Origin: DASQFQ01 sp039934455
GTDB taxonomy: Bacteria > Actinomycetota > Thermoleophilia > Solirubrobacterales > Solirubrobacteraceae
Assembly: GCA_039934455.1 (NCBI GenBank)
Contig: JBDTMF010000054.1
Location: 1 to 22,440 of the forward strand
Length of the DNA: 22,440 nt
Direction: 5' to 3'
The position numbers and the translations under genes are program-made. This document shows, one piece after another, positions 1 to 13,285 of the stretch. Positions within the stretch are counted from its first letter, which is position 1. Each line of letters begins with the position of its first letter. The notes beneath the pieces are model-generated. The model was not told where the DNA came from. It did no database searches and worked only from the letters and a program-made list of their open reading frames with translations.

Positions 1-1056
1 GATCACGCCCTCGTGGCCCATCGCGAGCGCCTCCTCGAGCACCGCGCTCGCGCCGGCCGCGTCGCCCACCACCCGCCGGGGGACGCGCCGCGCCTCCGGG
101 ACGATCGCGGCGAGCACGTCCGCGCGGGCGGCGCCCGGAGCGTCGAGCACGTCCTCGCCGTCGGCGTGCAGGACGTCGAAGAACACGGCCGACAGCGGCG
201 TCGCCCGGGTCGCGGAGACCTGGAAGGGCTGCGGCCGGCCATCAGCGCGCAGCCCGAGCGCCTCGCCGTCGAGGACCGCGCTCCTGACGGGCAGGGCCAG
301 CGCCGCCTCCACGATCGCCGGCACGCGCGCGGTGATGTCGTCGAGCGAGCGGCTGAAGACGGCGACGTCGCCGCCGTCGCGGTGGACCTGGACCCGGATG
401 CCGTCGAGCTTCCACTCGACCGCCGCCGGGCTGAGCTTCTCCATCGCGGCCGCGATGTCCGCCGCCGGCGAGGCGAGCATCGGCCGGACCGGGCGGCCGA
501 CCTCGAGCCGGAACGCCCCGAGCGCGTCGACGCCGCCGGCGAGCGCGGCCTCGGCCACCGCGCCGAGGTCGCCGCGCAGCATCAGCGCGCGGCGCAGCGC
601 GCTGGCGGGGACCCCGGCGGCCTTCGCGGCCGCCTCGGCCATCACCCCCTCGAGCGCGCCCTGGCGCAGCTCGCCCGACAGCAACGCGCGCAGGAAGCGC
701 TGCTCGCGCTCGGTCGCCCGGCCGAACAGCCTGTCCAGCGCCGCGCGGCGCACTGCCTGCGAGCCGGGCCCGCTCAGCCCGCCGATGTGCACGCACGCGG
801 CGTCGACCTCGGCGACGGTCAGCGACGGCTCCGCGGCCGCGCCCGGCAGATCCCGCAGCGCCGCCCACCCGACCCCGATCTGGCGCTGGCGCAGCTCCCC
901 CGACAGGTACGCGACCGCGATCGCCGCCTCCTCGGGCGACGCCAGACGAAGCGCGCCGGCGAGCGCCTCGACCTTGCCGCCGCGGGCGCTGGTCGCGGCG
1001 ACGGTCTCGGAGACGGCGGCGAGGTCGGCGAGCAGCACGCCGACATCGTGCCGCAT
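1..1056 (-). CDS. ATP-dependent DNA ligase, LigB-like (3' part beyond window)
   Basis: Seals nicks in duplex DNA using ATP by way of a lysine-AMP intermediate. Reading the minus strand gives 352 uninterrupted codons that run off the left edge. The first ~200 residues are the helical DNA-binding domain (starting MRHDVGVLLADLAAVSET). The adenylation domain follows, with motif I EWKLDGIR and the adenylated lysine at about K216, then FSRSLDDITARVP, LDGEALGL and FFDVLHADGED. The last visible residues, GHEGVI, are the motif IV region, so the rest of the adenylation domain and the OB fold lie outside. Actinobacterial LigB proteins are about 500 residues, so roughly a third is missing. The start is uncertain: ATG at 1056 is used here, while GTG at 1038 or 1098 is possible, and none has a clear Shine-Dalgarno. 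It diverges from the P450 gene across about 70 bases. The family call is firm; LigB rather than another ATP ligase is inference. Confidence 0.9.
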   Translation of the reverse strand, partial: MRHDVGVLLADLAAVSETVAATSARGGKVEALAGALRLASPEEAAIAVAYLSGELRQRQIGVGWAALRDLPGAAAEPSLTVAEVDAACVHIGGLSGPGSQAVRRAALDRLFGRATEREQRFLRALLSGELRQGALEGVMAEAAAKAAGVPASALRRALMLRGDLGAVAEAALAGGVDALGAFRLEVGRPVRPMLASPAADIAAAMEKLSPAAVEWKLDGIRVQVHRDGGDVAVFSRSLDDITARVPAIVEAALALPVRSAVLDGEALGLRADGRPQPFQVSATRATPLSAVFFDVLHADGEDVLDAPGAARADVLAAIVPEARRVPRRVVGDAAGASAVLEEALAMGHEGVI

Positions 1057-1125
1057 GCGGTCCGTGAGCTCGCGATGGGATCTGACCCGGGCGAGCACGA
1101 GGCCGTCAGGTGCGACAGTACGCTG

Positions 1126-2415
1126 ATGGGCACGCTGCCGCCAGGGCCGTCCGAGCCGCCGCTCGTGCAGACCTTGCGCTGGCTTCTGCGCCCGATCTCG
1201 TTCCTCGAATCCTGCCGGCGGCGCTACGGCGACGCGTTCAGCGTCAGCTTCCTCGGCTTCCAGACGCCGATGGTGATGCTGTCGGACCCGGAGGCGATCC
1301 GGGCGCTCTACACGGTCCCCGGCCACACGCTCCCGCCCGGCCGGACGATCGCGCTGCGGCCGATCATGGGCGCGCGCTCGCTGCTGCTGCTCGAGGGCCG
1401 CGAGCACCTCGCGCGCCGCAAGCTGATGCTCCCGCCCTTTCACGGCGAGCGGATGCGCGCGTACGAGGCGACGGTGCGCGAGGTCGTCGGGCGCGAGGCC
1501 GAGAGCTGGCCGGAGGGGGAGGCGTTCGCGCTGCATCCGCGCATGCAGGCGGTGACGCTCGAGGTGATCCTGCGCGCGGTCTTCGGCGTCACCGATCCCG
1601 TGCGCCGCACGCGCCTCGCCGAGGGCCTCGGCCGGTTGCTGACCGGCACGTCGTCGTCGCGCGTGCAGTTCGGCGTGCTGCTGTTCCGCCGCTTCGGCGG
1701 GCCCGATCCGCTCACGCGCATGCAGGCGCTGCGCCAGGAGATCGACGCGCTGCTCGCTCCCGAGATCGACGCGCGCCGCGCCGACCCGCGCGAGGACATC
1801 CTCTCGCTGCTCGTGAATGCCCGCTTCGAGGACGGCGAGCCGATGGACGACGACGAGATCCGCGACCAGCTGATGACGCTGCTGCTCGCCGGGCACGAGA
1901 CCACCGCCACCGGGCTGGCGTGGACGTTCGACCTCCTGCTCCGCCACCCCGACGTCCTGGCCCGCCTGGTCGCCGAGGTCGATGCGGGGGAGGAGGCCTA
2001 TCTGCGCGCGGTGGTGTCGGAGTCGCTGCGGCTGCGACCGGTCGTCCCGCTCGCCGGGCGCCGGTTGAGCCAGGAGCTGCGCGTCAACGGCCACGTGCTC
2101 CCGCCCGGCACCGACGTGACGCCCGCGATCTGGCTCGCCCACACGCGGCCGGACCGCTACCCCGAGCCGTACGCGTTCCGCCCCGAGCGCTTCCTCGACA
2201 ACGCGCCCGCGACCTACGCGTGGGTCCCGTTCGGCGGCGGCGTCCGCCGCTGCATCGGGGCGGCGTTCGCGGAGATGGAGATGCGCGTGGCGCTTGCGGA
2301 GATCCTGCGGCGGCGGACGCTGCGGCCTGCCTCGACAGCGGCGGAACGGGTCGCGCGGCGCAACGTCACGTTCTCGCCCCGGACCGGAACGCAGGTCATC
2401 GCAGGATCGCGGTAG
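1126..2415 (+). CDS. Cytochrome P450
   Basis: Haem-thiolate monooxygenase of 429 residues, with substrate unknown. Diagnostic motifs are in order: the proline-rich start LPPGPSEPP, the I-helix oxygen-activation motif AGHETTA at about 255-261, the K-helix ExxR as ESLRLRP at about 299-305, PERFLD, and the haem loop FGGGVRRC at 369-376 with the cysteine ligand at 376. The reading frame stays open upstream to the window edge, but that part lies antisense to the ligase. Homologous sequence begins at the PPGP motif, so ATG 1126 is chosen. There is no membrane anchor, as expected for a soluble bacterial P450, and no ferredoxin or ferredoxin reductase gene next to it, so redox partners must be encoded elsewhere. 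The HD-GYP gene starts 10 bases after its stop. Confidence 0.95.
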   Translation: MGTLPPGPSEPPLVQTLRWLLRPISFLESCRRRYGDAFSVSFLGFQTPMVMLSDPEAIRALYTVPGHTLPPGRTIALRPIMGARSLLLLEGREHLARRKLMLPPFHGERMRAYEATVREVVGREAESWPEGEAFALHPRMQAVTLEVILRAVFGVTDPVRRTRLAEGLGRLLTGTSSSRVQFGVLLFRRFGGPDPLTRMQALRQEIDALLAPEIDARRADPREDILSLLVNARFEDGEPMDDDEIRDQLMTLLLAGHETTATGLAWTFDLLLRHPDVLARLVAEVDAGEEAYLRAVVSESLRLRPVVPLAGRRLSQELRVNGHVLPPGTDVTPAIWLAHTRPDRYPEPYAFRPERFLDNAPATYAWVPFGGGVRRCIGAAFAEMEMRVALAEILRRRTLRPASTAAERVARRNVTFSPRTGTQVIAGSR

Positions 2416-2418
2416 CGT
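2413..2418 (+). promoter_or_regulatory. -10 hexamer for leaderless HD-GYP gene
   Basis: TAGCGT followed by 7 bases and then GTG at 2426. This is the spacing at which transcription would begin on the start codon. The TAG is also the stop codon of the P450. No convincing -35 element is visible. Confidence 0.5.
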
Positions 2419-2425
2419 CCGCTCC

Positions 2426-3808
2426 GTGAAGCAGGACGCGGGCTCGATGCGGTTGTCGGAGGTCGTCGGCGCGCTCTCCTACGCGCTCGACCTCACCGAG
2501 GGCGAGCCGCCCGGCCACGCGGTGCGCTCGTGCCTGATCGGCATGCGCCTCGCCCAGGAGCTCGGCCTCGACGCCACCACCCGCTCCGACCTCTTCTACG
2601 CGCTGCTGCTCAAGGACGCCGGGTGCTCGGCGAACTCCGCCCGGATGGCCGCGCTGTTCGGCGCCGACGACCAGATCGTCAAGCGCACGTCCAAGCGCGT
2701 CGACTGGTCCGGGAAGCTGCCGGCCTTCATGTGGTCGCTGCGGACCGCCGCACCCGACGGGTCTCTGCGCGAGCGCGGCCGGCGGCTCAAGGCCATCAAG
2801 GACGAGGGCGAGGTGACGCGCCGGCTGATGGAGGCGCGCTGCGAGCGCGGGGCGCAGATCGCGCTGCTGATCGGCCTCGGCACCGGGACGGCGGAGGCGA
2901 TCCGCGCGCTCGACGAGCACTGGGACGGCCACGGCCAGCCGCGCGGTCTCCAGGGCGAGGAGATCCCGCTGCTCGCGCGCGTCGTCTGCCTCGCGCAGAC
3001 GGTGGAGATCTTCCACGCCGCCGGCGGTGTCCGGGGTGCCTGGGGCATGGCCAGGAGGCGCAGCGGGGGCTGGTTCGACCCGGCGCTCGTCGACACGCTG
3101 GGCCTGTGCCTGCGCGACGTCGCGTTCTGGGAGACGCTGCCGGATGCCGATGCCGCGGCCTGGGAGCCCGAGGACCGGCTCCTGCGCGCCGACGAGTCCC
3201 GGCTCGACCGCATCGCGTTCGCGTTCGCCGGGGTGGTCGACGCCAAGTCCCCGTGGACCTACCAGCACTCCGACCGGGCGAGCATGATCGCCGCGAGCCT
3301 CGCCACGATGCTCGGCATCGACGCGGCCGGCGTCACCGGCCTGCGCCGCGCGGGGCTGCTGCACGACATCGGCAAGCTCGCGGTCTCCAACCGCATCCTC
3401 GACAAGGCGCACGGCCTGAGCGCCGCGGAGGCCGCGATCATCCGCGAGCACCCGATCGTCACGGCACAGATTCTCGAGCGCGTCCCCGGCTTCCGTCACC
3501 TCGCCCCGCTGGCGAGCGCGCATCACGAGCGGCTCGACGGCGGCGGCTACCCGCACGGCCTGACCGCCGGCGAGCTCGACCTGCCGATGCGCATCCTCGC
3601 GGTGGCGGACGTCTACGAGGCGGTGACGTCGGAGCGGCCCTACCGCAGGGCCATGAGCTCCGAGCGGGCGCTCGCGATCCTGCGCGCCGAGGCCCCCGCG
3701 CGGCTCGACGCCGCGGCCGTCACGGCGCTCGGGGACCTGATCTCCCAGCGCGGGCGGTTCGAGGACACCCTGCGCGCCGAGGCGGTGCTCGGCGAGCTCG
3801 CCGGGTAG
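2426..3808 (+). CDS. HD-GYP domain phosphohydrolase
   Basis: Probable cyclic-di-GMP phosphodiesterase or signalling hydrolase, 460 residues. The C-terminal half has the HD-GYP signature: LLHDIGK with the HD pair at H313/D314, then HHERLDGGGYP at 366-376, followed by ILAVADVYEAVTSERPYR. The N-terminal half (MRLSEVVGALSYALDL, HAVRSCLIGMRLAQELGL, LLLKDAGC) resembles a second HD fold that lacks the metal-binding His-Asp pair, as I recall for this actinobacterial family. No HTH, receiver or membrane segment is seen. Two starts are possible. GTG 2426 has a -10 hexamer 7 bases upstream. ATG 2447 matches the usual beginning of the family (MRLSEVVGALS) and would remove seven residues. Substrate specificity is inferred from the family only. 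The GGDEF-EAL protein further right acts on the same second messenger. Confidence 0.88.
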   Translation: MKQDAGSMRLSEVVGALSYALDLTEGEPPGHAVRSCLIGMRLAQELGLDATTRSDLFYALLLKDAGCSANSARMAALFGADDQIVKRTSKRVDWSGKLPAFMWSLRTAAPDGSLRERGRRLKAIKDEGEVTRRLMEARCERGAQIALLIGLGTGTAEAIRALDEHWDGHGQPRGLQGEEIPLLARVVCLAQTVEIFHAAGGVRGAWGMARRRSGGWFDPALVDTLGLCLRDVAFWETLPDADAAAWEPEDRLLRADESRLDRIAFAFAGVVDAKSPWTYQHSDRASMIAASLATMLGIDAAGVTGLRRAGLLHDIGKLAVSNRILDKAHGLSAAEAAIIREHPIVTAQILERVPGFRHLAPLASAHHERLDGGGYPHGLTAGELDLPMRILAVADVYEAVTSERPYRRAMSSERALAILRAEAPARLDAAAVTALGDLISQRGRFEDTLRAEAVLGELAG

Positions 3809-3828
3809 GACCGGCGCTGAGGCGCGTG

Positions 3829-3834
3829 TACCGT
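3829..3834 (+). promoter_or_regulatory. Possible -10 hexamer upstream of FUSC gene
   Basis: TACCGT in the 45-base gap after the HD-GYP stop. A transcript starting about 7 bases later would have a leader of roughly 12 bases, just containing the GGGAAGGA ribosome site at 3841-3848 before GTG 3854. No -35 is evident. Confidence 0.35.
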
Positions 3835-3853
3835 TGAGCAGGGAAGGATCCAA

Positions 3854-4990
3854 GTGTTCAACGCCGCGAAAGCCCTGCTCCTGAAGCCCGTGCCCGGCCC
3901 GCGGTCGGCTGCCTCCGGGGCGCGGCGCCGTGTGTTCCCGCACCTCCCCGCGGTGCTCCAGACCGCGGCCGCCGCGCTCATCTCGTGGTACCTCGCGGTC
4001 CTGCTGCTGCCTGACGACCGGCCGGCGTTCGCGTCGATCGCCGCCGTCGTCTGCGTGAGCGTCACCTACGGGCAGCGCCGCCGGCGAGCGCTCGAGCTCG
4101 TTGGCGGCGTGGTGCTCGGGATCAGCATCGCGACCGTCCTGCTGTACCTGATCGGCAGCGGGCCTCTGCAGATCGCCCTGCTCGTCATTCTCGCGATGAC
4201 GGCGGCGCTGCTCTTCCGCGGCGGAGAGCTGCTGGTCAACGAGGCCGCGATCTCGGCGATCCTGCTCGCTTCGCTGCAGTCCGCCAGCGCCGGCTTCTCT
4301 TCCGACCGCATCCTCGAGGGCCTGCTCGGCGGCGCCGTCGGGCTCGTGATCGCCTCGCTGCTGCTGCCGCCCGACCCCGTGGCGATGGTCAGCCGCGTGG
4401 CCCAGAGCGTCATCGGGAAGCTCGCGAGCACGCTCGAGGTGGCGGCCGCGGCGCTCGCCGGCGGCGACGTCGAGCACGCCGAGCAGGCGCTGCTCGCCGC
4501 GCGCGGCATCGACGACGACGTCGACGAGCTCGAGTCGGTGCTGCCGATCGCGCGCGACACCGCGCGCTTCTCGCCGAGCCGGCGCGGCGACCGCGACCTG
4601 CTGCGCCGTTACGAGCTGACGATGCCGCAGCTCGACTTCGCCGTCCGCAACATGCGCGTGCTCGCCCGCCTCGTCCTGCGCCACGCCCGCACCGAGGAGC
4701 CCGCCCCCGCAGGCCTGGCCGAGGCGGTGCGCGAGCGCGCCGATGCGGTCGGCGAGCTCGGCGTGCAGTACGAGCAGCCGGAGCGCTCCACGCGCCTGCG
4801 GCCGCTCGCGCTGAGCGCCGCGCAGCGCGCCACCGAGGTCTCCCAGCACGGCCCCTCGCCGGTGCTCACGCAGATCGTCGGCCAGGTGCGCTCGATCGCC
4901 GCCGACCTCGTCCGCGCCGCCGATCAGCTCGGCGTGCCCGGCGCGCCCGCGTGGAGCCAACCGACGGAAGAGCTGCTCGCCGCCCGATAA
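3854..4990 (+). CDS. FUSC / aromatic-acid-exporter-like membrane protein
   Basis: Membrane protein of 378 residues. The N-terminal ~180 residues form about five to six hydrophobic segments (for example around QTAAAALISWYLAVLLLP, FASIAAVVCVSVTYG, ELVGGVVLGISIATVLLYLI and LLGGAVGLVIASLLLPPDP). The rest is a soluble helical region with alternating charge. This layout, and the GQRRRRALELVGGVVLG loop, fit the FUSC/ArAE efflux-like superfamily. Only one membrane bundle is present, so the protein is half the size of the two-bundle members and would have to oligomerise. GTG 3854 is chosen because GGGAAGGA lies 5 bases upstream. The transported substrate cannot be told from sequence. The stop overlaps the presumed -10 element of the next gene. 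Confidence 0.75.
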   Translation: MFNAAKALLLKPVPGPRSAASGARRRVFPHLPAVLQTAAAALISWYLAVLLLPDDRPAFASIAAVVCVSVTYGQRRRRALELVGGVVLGISIATVLLYLIGSGPLQIALLVILAMTAALLFRGGELLVNEAAISAILLASLQSASAGFSSDRILEGLLGGAVGLVIASLLLPPDPVAMVSRVAQSVIGKLASTLEVAAAALAGGDVEHAEQALLAARGIDDDVDELESVLPIARDTARFSPSRRGDRDLLRRYELTMPQLDFAVRNMRVLARLVLRHARTEEPAPAGLAEAVRERADAVGELGVQYEQPERSTRLRPLALSAAQRATEVSQHGPSPVLTQIVGQVRSIAADLVRAADQLGVPGAPAWSQPTEELLAAR

Positions 4991-4991
4991 T
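4986..4991 (+). promoter_or_regulatory. -10 hexamer for leaderless DUF4031 gene
   Basis: GATAAT, a near-perfect -10, ends 6 bases before GTG 4998. Its TAA is the stop codon of the FUSC gene. Confidence 0.5.
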
Positions 4992-4997
4992 CCGCCC

Positions 4998-5297
4998 GTG
5001 GCGGTGATGGTCGACGAACTGCGCGAGTACCCGCACATCCGGCTGCCGTTCAAGCACTGGTGCCACATGGTCAGCGACGGCGGCTTCGAGGAGCTGCACG
5101 CGCTCGCCGCGCAGCTCGGGATCCCTCGCCACCGCTTCCAGGGCGACCACTACGACCTGCCGCCCCATCTGCGCGAGCGGGCCGTCGAGCTGGGCGCGCA
5201 GGAGGTGTCGGCGCGCGAGCTGACCGGGCGCATGTCCGGCCCGCGCGGCGACCGGGTCCGCGCGCGGCGCGCGCAGCGGGCGCGCCAGGACGACTGA
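4998..5297 (+). CDS. DUF4031 domain protein
   Basis: Small soluble protein of 99 residues. The middle (HMVSDGGFEELHALAAQLGIPRH and FQGDHYDLPPHLRERAVELGA, positions about 26-66) matches the DUF4031 pattern, in which His, Asp and Tyr residues such as those in GDHYD are conserved. The ending is rich in Arg (RVRARRAQRARQDD). No biochemical role is established to my knowledge. GTG 4998 is preferred because a GATAAT hexamer sits 6 bases upstream; ATG 5007 is an alternative. It follows the FUSC gene by 7 bases and is closed off downstream by two tandem hairpins. Confidence 0.8.
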   Translation: MAVMVDELREYPHIRLPFKHWCHMVSDGGFEELHALAAQLGIPRHRFQGDHYDLPPHLRERAVELGAQEVSARELTGRMSGPRGDRVRARRAQRARQDD

Positions 5298-5310
5298 CCC
5301 CCCACACGGC

Positions 5311-5326
5311 GGGTGGCACGCCACCC
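5311..5326. repeat. Hairpin 1 between DUF4031 and carboxylase
   Basis: GGGTGG, CACG, CCACCC: a perfect 6-bp stem with a 4-base loop, 13 bases past the DUF4031 stop. It is the first of two adjacent hairpins and could act as a terminator or as part of a leader structure. There is no T tract. Confidence 0.5.
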
Positions 5327-5327
5327 A

Positions 5328-5351
5328 GGTCGGGGTCGTTTGACCCCGATC
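5328..5351. terminator. Hairpin 2, possible terminator or leader structure
   Basis: A stem of ten pairs (one G-T) closes a GTTT loop: left arm 5328-5337 with core TCGGGGTC, right arm 5342-5351 with core GACCCCGA. It lies one base after hairpin 1. There is no T run behind it, so it may be an actinobacterial-type terminator for the upstream genes or a structured 5' region of the carboxylase mRNA. Confidence 0.45.
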
Positions 5352-5403
5352 GCACGTGCTCGGGCGCCAAACCTGCGAGACCAAGGGCGAGTCAATTCCT
5401 CTG

Positions 5404-5412
5404 AGGGAGGGG
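5404..5412 (+). promoter_or_regulatory. Ribosome binding site of the carboxylase
   Basis: AGGGAGGGG, a strong Shine-Dalgarno. In the carboxylase frame the only plausible start at the right distance is CTG 5422, 9 bases downstream. A GTG at 5412 is embedded in the site but leads into the wrong frame. Confidence 0.55.
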
Positions 5413-5421
5413 TGAGCCCGA

Positions 5422-10899
<5,478 letters not shown>

Positions 10900-11600
10900 C
10901 GGTCGCCGACGTCGCGGCCGAAGGCGTGCTCGGCCTCGTACTCGCGCCAGGTCAGCTTCGTGCCCGCCGCCTCGAGGCGCGTCCCGATCAGCTCGCGGCC
11001 GGCCTCGGGGGTGTGCGGGTCGCGCGTGCCCCAGATCATCAGAAGCTCCCCGCCGATCTCCTCGGCGCGGGCGAGCGAGCCCGCATCGGCGTCCGCGCCG
11101 AGCTTGCCGTCGTGCAGCCCGGTCGCGTACCAGCACGCGGTCGCGCGGACCTGCGGACGCAGCGCCGCGCGGAACGCGAGATGCCCGCCGGTGCAGTGCC
11201 CGGCCGCGCCGAGCGACCCGTTGGAGTACTCCGCCAGCCAGCCCAGGGCGGCGTCGACGTCGGCGTCGAACGCCGCCACCGGCGTCGTCTCGGCGTCTGC
11301 CTGGCCGCGCACCTTGCCCTCGTCGTCGAAGCCGAGCACCGTCCCGGCGGGCTCGATGCGGTGGTAGATCTCGGGCACGACGACGACGAAGCCGTAGCCG
11401 GCCAGCCGCACCGCCCAGCGCAGCGTCGGTTCGGTGAGCTGGAAGATGTCGGAGTAGAAGACGACGCCGGGATGCGGCCCGCCCGCGCGCGGCGCGGCGA
11501 CGAAGGCCCGCATCGCCTGCGCGTCGACCCGGATCTCGACGTACTCGCGCGTGACGACCATGCGCGCATCCTCTCGCATGGCAGAGGCCAGCGCATCGTC

Positions 11601-11617
11601 TTGACCGCAAACGTCAA
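11601..11617. promoter_or_regulatory. TTGAC-N7-GTCAA palindrome, possible operator
   Basis: Perfect 5-bp arms spaced by 7 bases, 40 bases upstream of the hydrolase start in the hydrolase/PPK2 divergent region. The symmetry suits a dimeric regulator, but five-base arms are weak evidence. Confidence 0.25.
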
Positions 11618-11657
11618 CAGCGGCCGGTGAGGAGGTGGGTTCGGCTGTCAGTGGCGA

Positions 11658-11704
11658 GGGTGTGCTGACTTTGTGGGAACTATTGCCATGAACCCAGCAC
11701 ACCC
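11658..11704. repeat. Long inverted repeat in divergent promoter region
   Basis: GGGTGTGCTG at 11658-11667 and its exact reverse complement CAGCACACCC at 11695-11704, separated by 27 comparatively AT-rich bases. It could be an operator pair, a leader or small-RNA hairpin for the minus-strand hydrolase, or a dispersed repeat. It lies upstream of the PPK2 -10 element and so outside a leaderless PPK2 transcript. Confidence 0.55.
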
Positions 11705-11751
11705 CGGGGGAACCCGCCCCTACCCAGCCAGCCGTTGAAGTCCGCCCGCTG

Positions 11752-11757
11752 TACCGT
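11752..11757 (+). promoter_or_regulatory. -10 hexamer for leaderless PPK2
   Basis: TACCGT followed by 8 bases and ATG 11766. A TTGAAG at 11735 is only 11 bases upstream, too close to serve as the -35. No Shine-Dalgarno precedes the ATG, which supports a leaderless start. Confidence 0.5.
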
Positions 11758-11765
11758 GCGGCCGC

Positions 11766-12611
11766 ATGGCCAAGCCACCGATCTCCGCGCTGCTCCGCGC
11801 GCCCGCCGGCCCGATCGACCTGTTCGGCGTCGACACGCGCGCCACCCCGGGCTTCAAGCAGGGCAAGAAGGCCGCCCGCAAGGCGCACCCGGAGCTGGCC
11901 GAGCGCGTCTCGACGCTGCAGGAGCAGCTCTACGCGGAGGGCCGCAAGGGCGGGAGTCGCAGCGTGCTGCTCGTCCTCCAGGGCATGGACACCTCGGGCA
12001 AGGGCGGCAGTGTGCGCCACGTGGTCGGGCAGTGCGACCCGTCGGGCCTGCACGTCGCGACGTTCGGCCGGCCGACCCCGGAGGAGCTCTCGCACGACTT
12101 CCTCTGGCGGATCCGCCGCCAGCTCCCCAAGCCCGGCAAGGTCGGGGTCTTCGACCGCTCGCACTACGAGGACGTGCTCGCCGCGCGGGTGCGCGGGGTC
12201 GTCGAGCGCCGCGTGTGGGGGCGGCGCTACCGGACCATCAACCGCTTCGAGGAGGAGCTGGTCACGGGCGGGACGCGCGTGGTCAAGTGCTTCCTGCACA
12301 TCTCCGCCGAGGAGCAGCGCGCACGGCTGCTCGCGCGCCTCGACGACCCCACGAAGCTGTGGAAGTACAACCCCGGCGACCTCGAGGACCGCGCGCTGTG
12401 GGCGGACTACATGGCCGCCTACGCCGACGCCCTCGAGCGTTGCAACACCGAGGCGGCGCCGTGGCACATCGTGCCGGCGGATCGCAAGTGGTACCGCAAC
12501 TGGGCGATCACGCAGCTGCTCATCGAGGCGCTCGAGGACATGGCGCTGCAGTGGCCGCCGGCGGACTTCGACGCCGGCCAAGAGCGCCGCCGCCTGCAGG
12601 CGATTCCGTAG
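11766..12611 (+). CDS. Polyphosphate kinase 2 family (polyP:nucleotide phosphotransferase)
   Basis: Transfers phosphate between polyphosphate and nucleotides; 281 residues, a single PPK2 domain. Key motifs are Walker A GMDTSGKGG at 73-81, the segment VGQCDPSGLHVATFGRPT, and Walker B/catalytic FDRSHYEDVL at 129-138, followed by a basic lid region (RRVWGRRYRTINRFEEELV). KCFLHISAEEQRARL and WKYNPGDLEDRALW are typical of the family, as is the closing DRKWYRNWAIT. Sequence alone does not decide whether it prefers AMP, ADP or GDP, or runs toward nucleotide synthesis. No ppk1 or exopolyphosphatase gene is in the window. The YceH-like gene starts 10 bases after its stop. Confidence 0.93.
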   Translation: MAKPPISALLRAPAGPIDLFGVDTRATPGFKQGKKAARKAHPELAERVSTLQEQLYAEGRKGGSRSVLLVLQGMDTSGKGGSVRHVVGQCDPSGLHVATFGRPTPEELSHDFLWRIRRQLPKPGKVGVFDRSHYEDVLAARVRGVVERRVWGRRYRTINRFEEELVTGGTRVVKCFLHISAEEQRARLLARLDDPTKLWKYNPGDLEDRALWADYMAAYADALERCNTEAAPWHIVPADRKWYRNWAITQLLIEALEDMALQWPPADFDAGQERRRLQAIP

Positions 12612-12614
12612 AGT
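12609..12614 (+). promoter_or_regulatory. -10 hexamer for leaderless YceH-like gene
   Basis: TAGAGT, 7 bases, then GTG 12622. The TAG is the PPK2 stop codon. The stretch TAGAGTCCGCGCCGTG is nearly the same as the one before the HD-GYP gene (TAGCGTCCGCTCCGTG). Confidence 0.5.
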
Positions 12615-12621
12615 CCGCGCC

Positions 12622-13272
12622 GTGGATCTGGATGCCGTCGAGGTGCGGGTGCTCGGGTGCCTGATCGAGAAGCAGCGCACCACGCCCGACGTCTATCCGC
12701 TCAGCCTCAACTCGCTGCGCGCCGCCTGCAACCAGGCGACGAACCGCGACCCCGTCGTCGTCGATGACGAGGAGGCGATCCGCGACGCGCTACACCGGCT
12801 CGGCCGCCGCCGCTGGACGCGCTTCGCCAGCGGCGCGCGCGCCGCGAAGTACCGCCACCTGCTCGACGAGACGCCGGGGTTGACGACCGGCGAGCAGGCG
12901 CTGCTCGCGATCCCGATGCTGCGCGGCCCGCAGACCCCGGGGGAGCTGCGCCAGCGCGTCGACCGGCTCTATGCGTTCCCCGACCACGCCGCCTTCCAGG
13001 CGACGCTCGACCGCTTGATCGAGCGCGGGTTCATCGCCCGCCACCAGCGCCGCCCGGGCCAGAAGGAGGAGCGCTACGGGCACCGCCTGAGCGAGGACCT
13101 CGAGGATGACGCCACCGTCGCCACGCCAGCGCCGGCGCCGTTCCAGCCGGCCGCGCGCGGGGCGCCAGCGCCCCGCTCCGACGTCGCCCGCATCGACGAG
13201 CTCGAGCGCGCGGTCGCGACGCTGAGCGCACAGGTCGCGCAACTGCGCGCCGTGGCCGGTCTCGACGACTGA
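12622..13272 (+). CDS. YceH/DUF480 family protein
   Basis: Soluble protein of 216 residues, close to the length of E. coli YceH. The N-terminus carries the family signature EVRVLGCLIEKQRTTPDVYPLSLN and RAACNQATNRDPV at about 6-45, part of the first winged-helix domain. A second winged-helix-like domain follows (LLAIPMLRGPQTPGELRQR, FIARHQRRPGQKEERY). The tail is a Pro/Ala linker and then a heptad-like coiled coil (IDELERAVATLSAQVAQLRAV), suggesting dimerisation. Its biochemical role is not established; tandem winged helices hint at nucleic-acid binding or protein contacts. The GTG start is set by the family N-terminus and by the -10 hexamer 7 bases before it. Confidence 0.9.
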   Translation: MDLDAVEVRVLGCLIEKQRTTPDVYPLSLNSLRAACNQATNRDPVVVDDEEAIRDALHRLGRRRWTRFASGARAAKYRHLLDETPGLTTGEQALLAIPMLRGPQTPGELRQRVDRLYAFPDHAAFQATLDRLIERGFIARHQRRPGQKEERYGHRLSEDLEDDATVATPAPAPFQPAARGAPAPRSDVARIDELERAVATLSAQVAQLRAVAGLDD

Positions 13273-13285
13273 CGACGCGGGTCAA

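Noticed and set aside
1115..1124. Overlapping -10-like hexamers TACGCT (plus) and TACTGT (minus) between ligase and P450
   Set aside because: The plus-strand hexamer ends one base before the P450 ATG, too close to drive it, and the minus one fits no clear ligase start.
13..1125. Upstream extension of the P450 frame
   Set aside because: Open only because the ligase on the other strand has few stop-forming codons; no homology before the PPGP motif at 1126.
2396..5068. 890-codon open frame on the minus strand
   Set aside because: Antisense to HD-GYP and FUSC genes with clear family motifs; its translation is repetitive Arg/Ala/Gly/Glu without domains, as expected of a GC-rich shadow frame. The same applies to minus-strand frames at 5392-7689 and 8020-9852.
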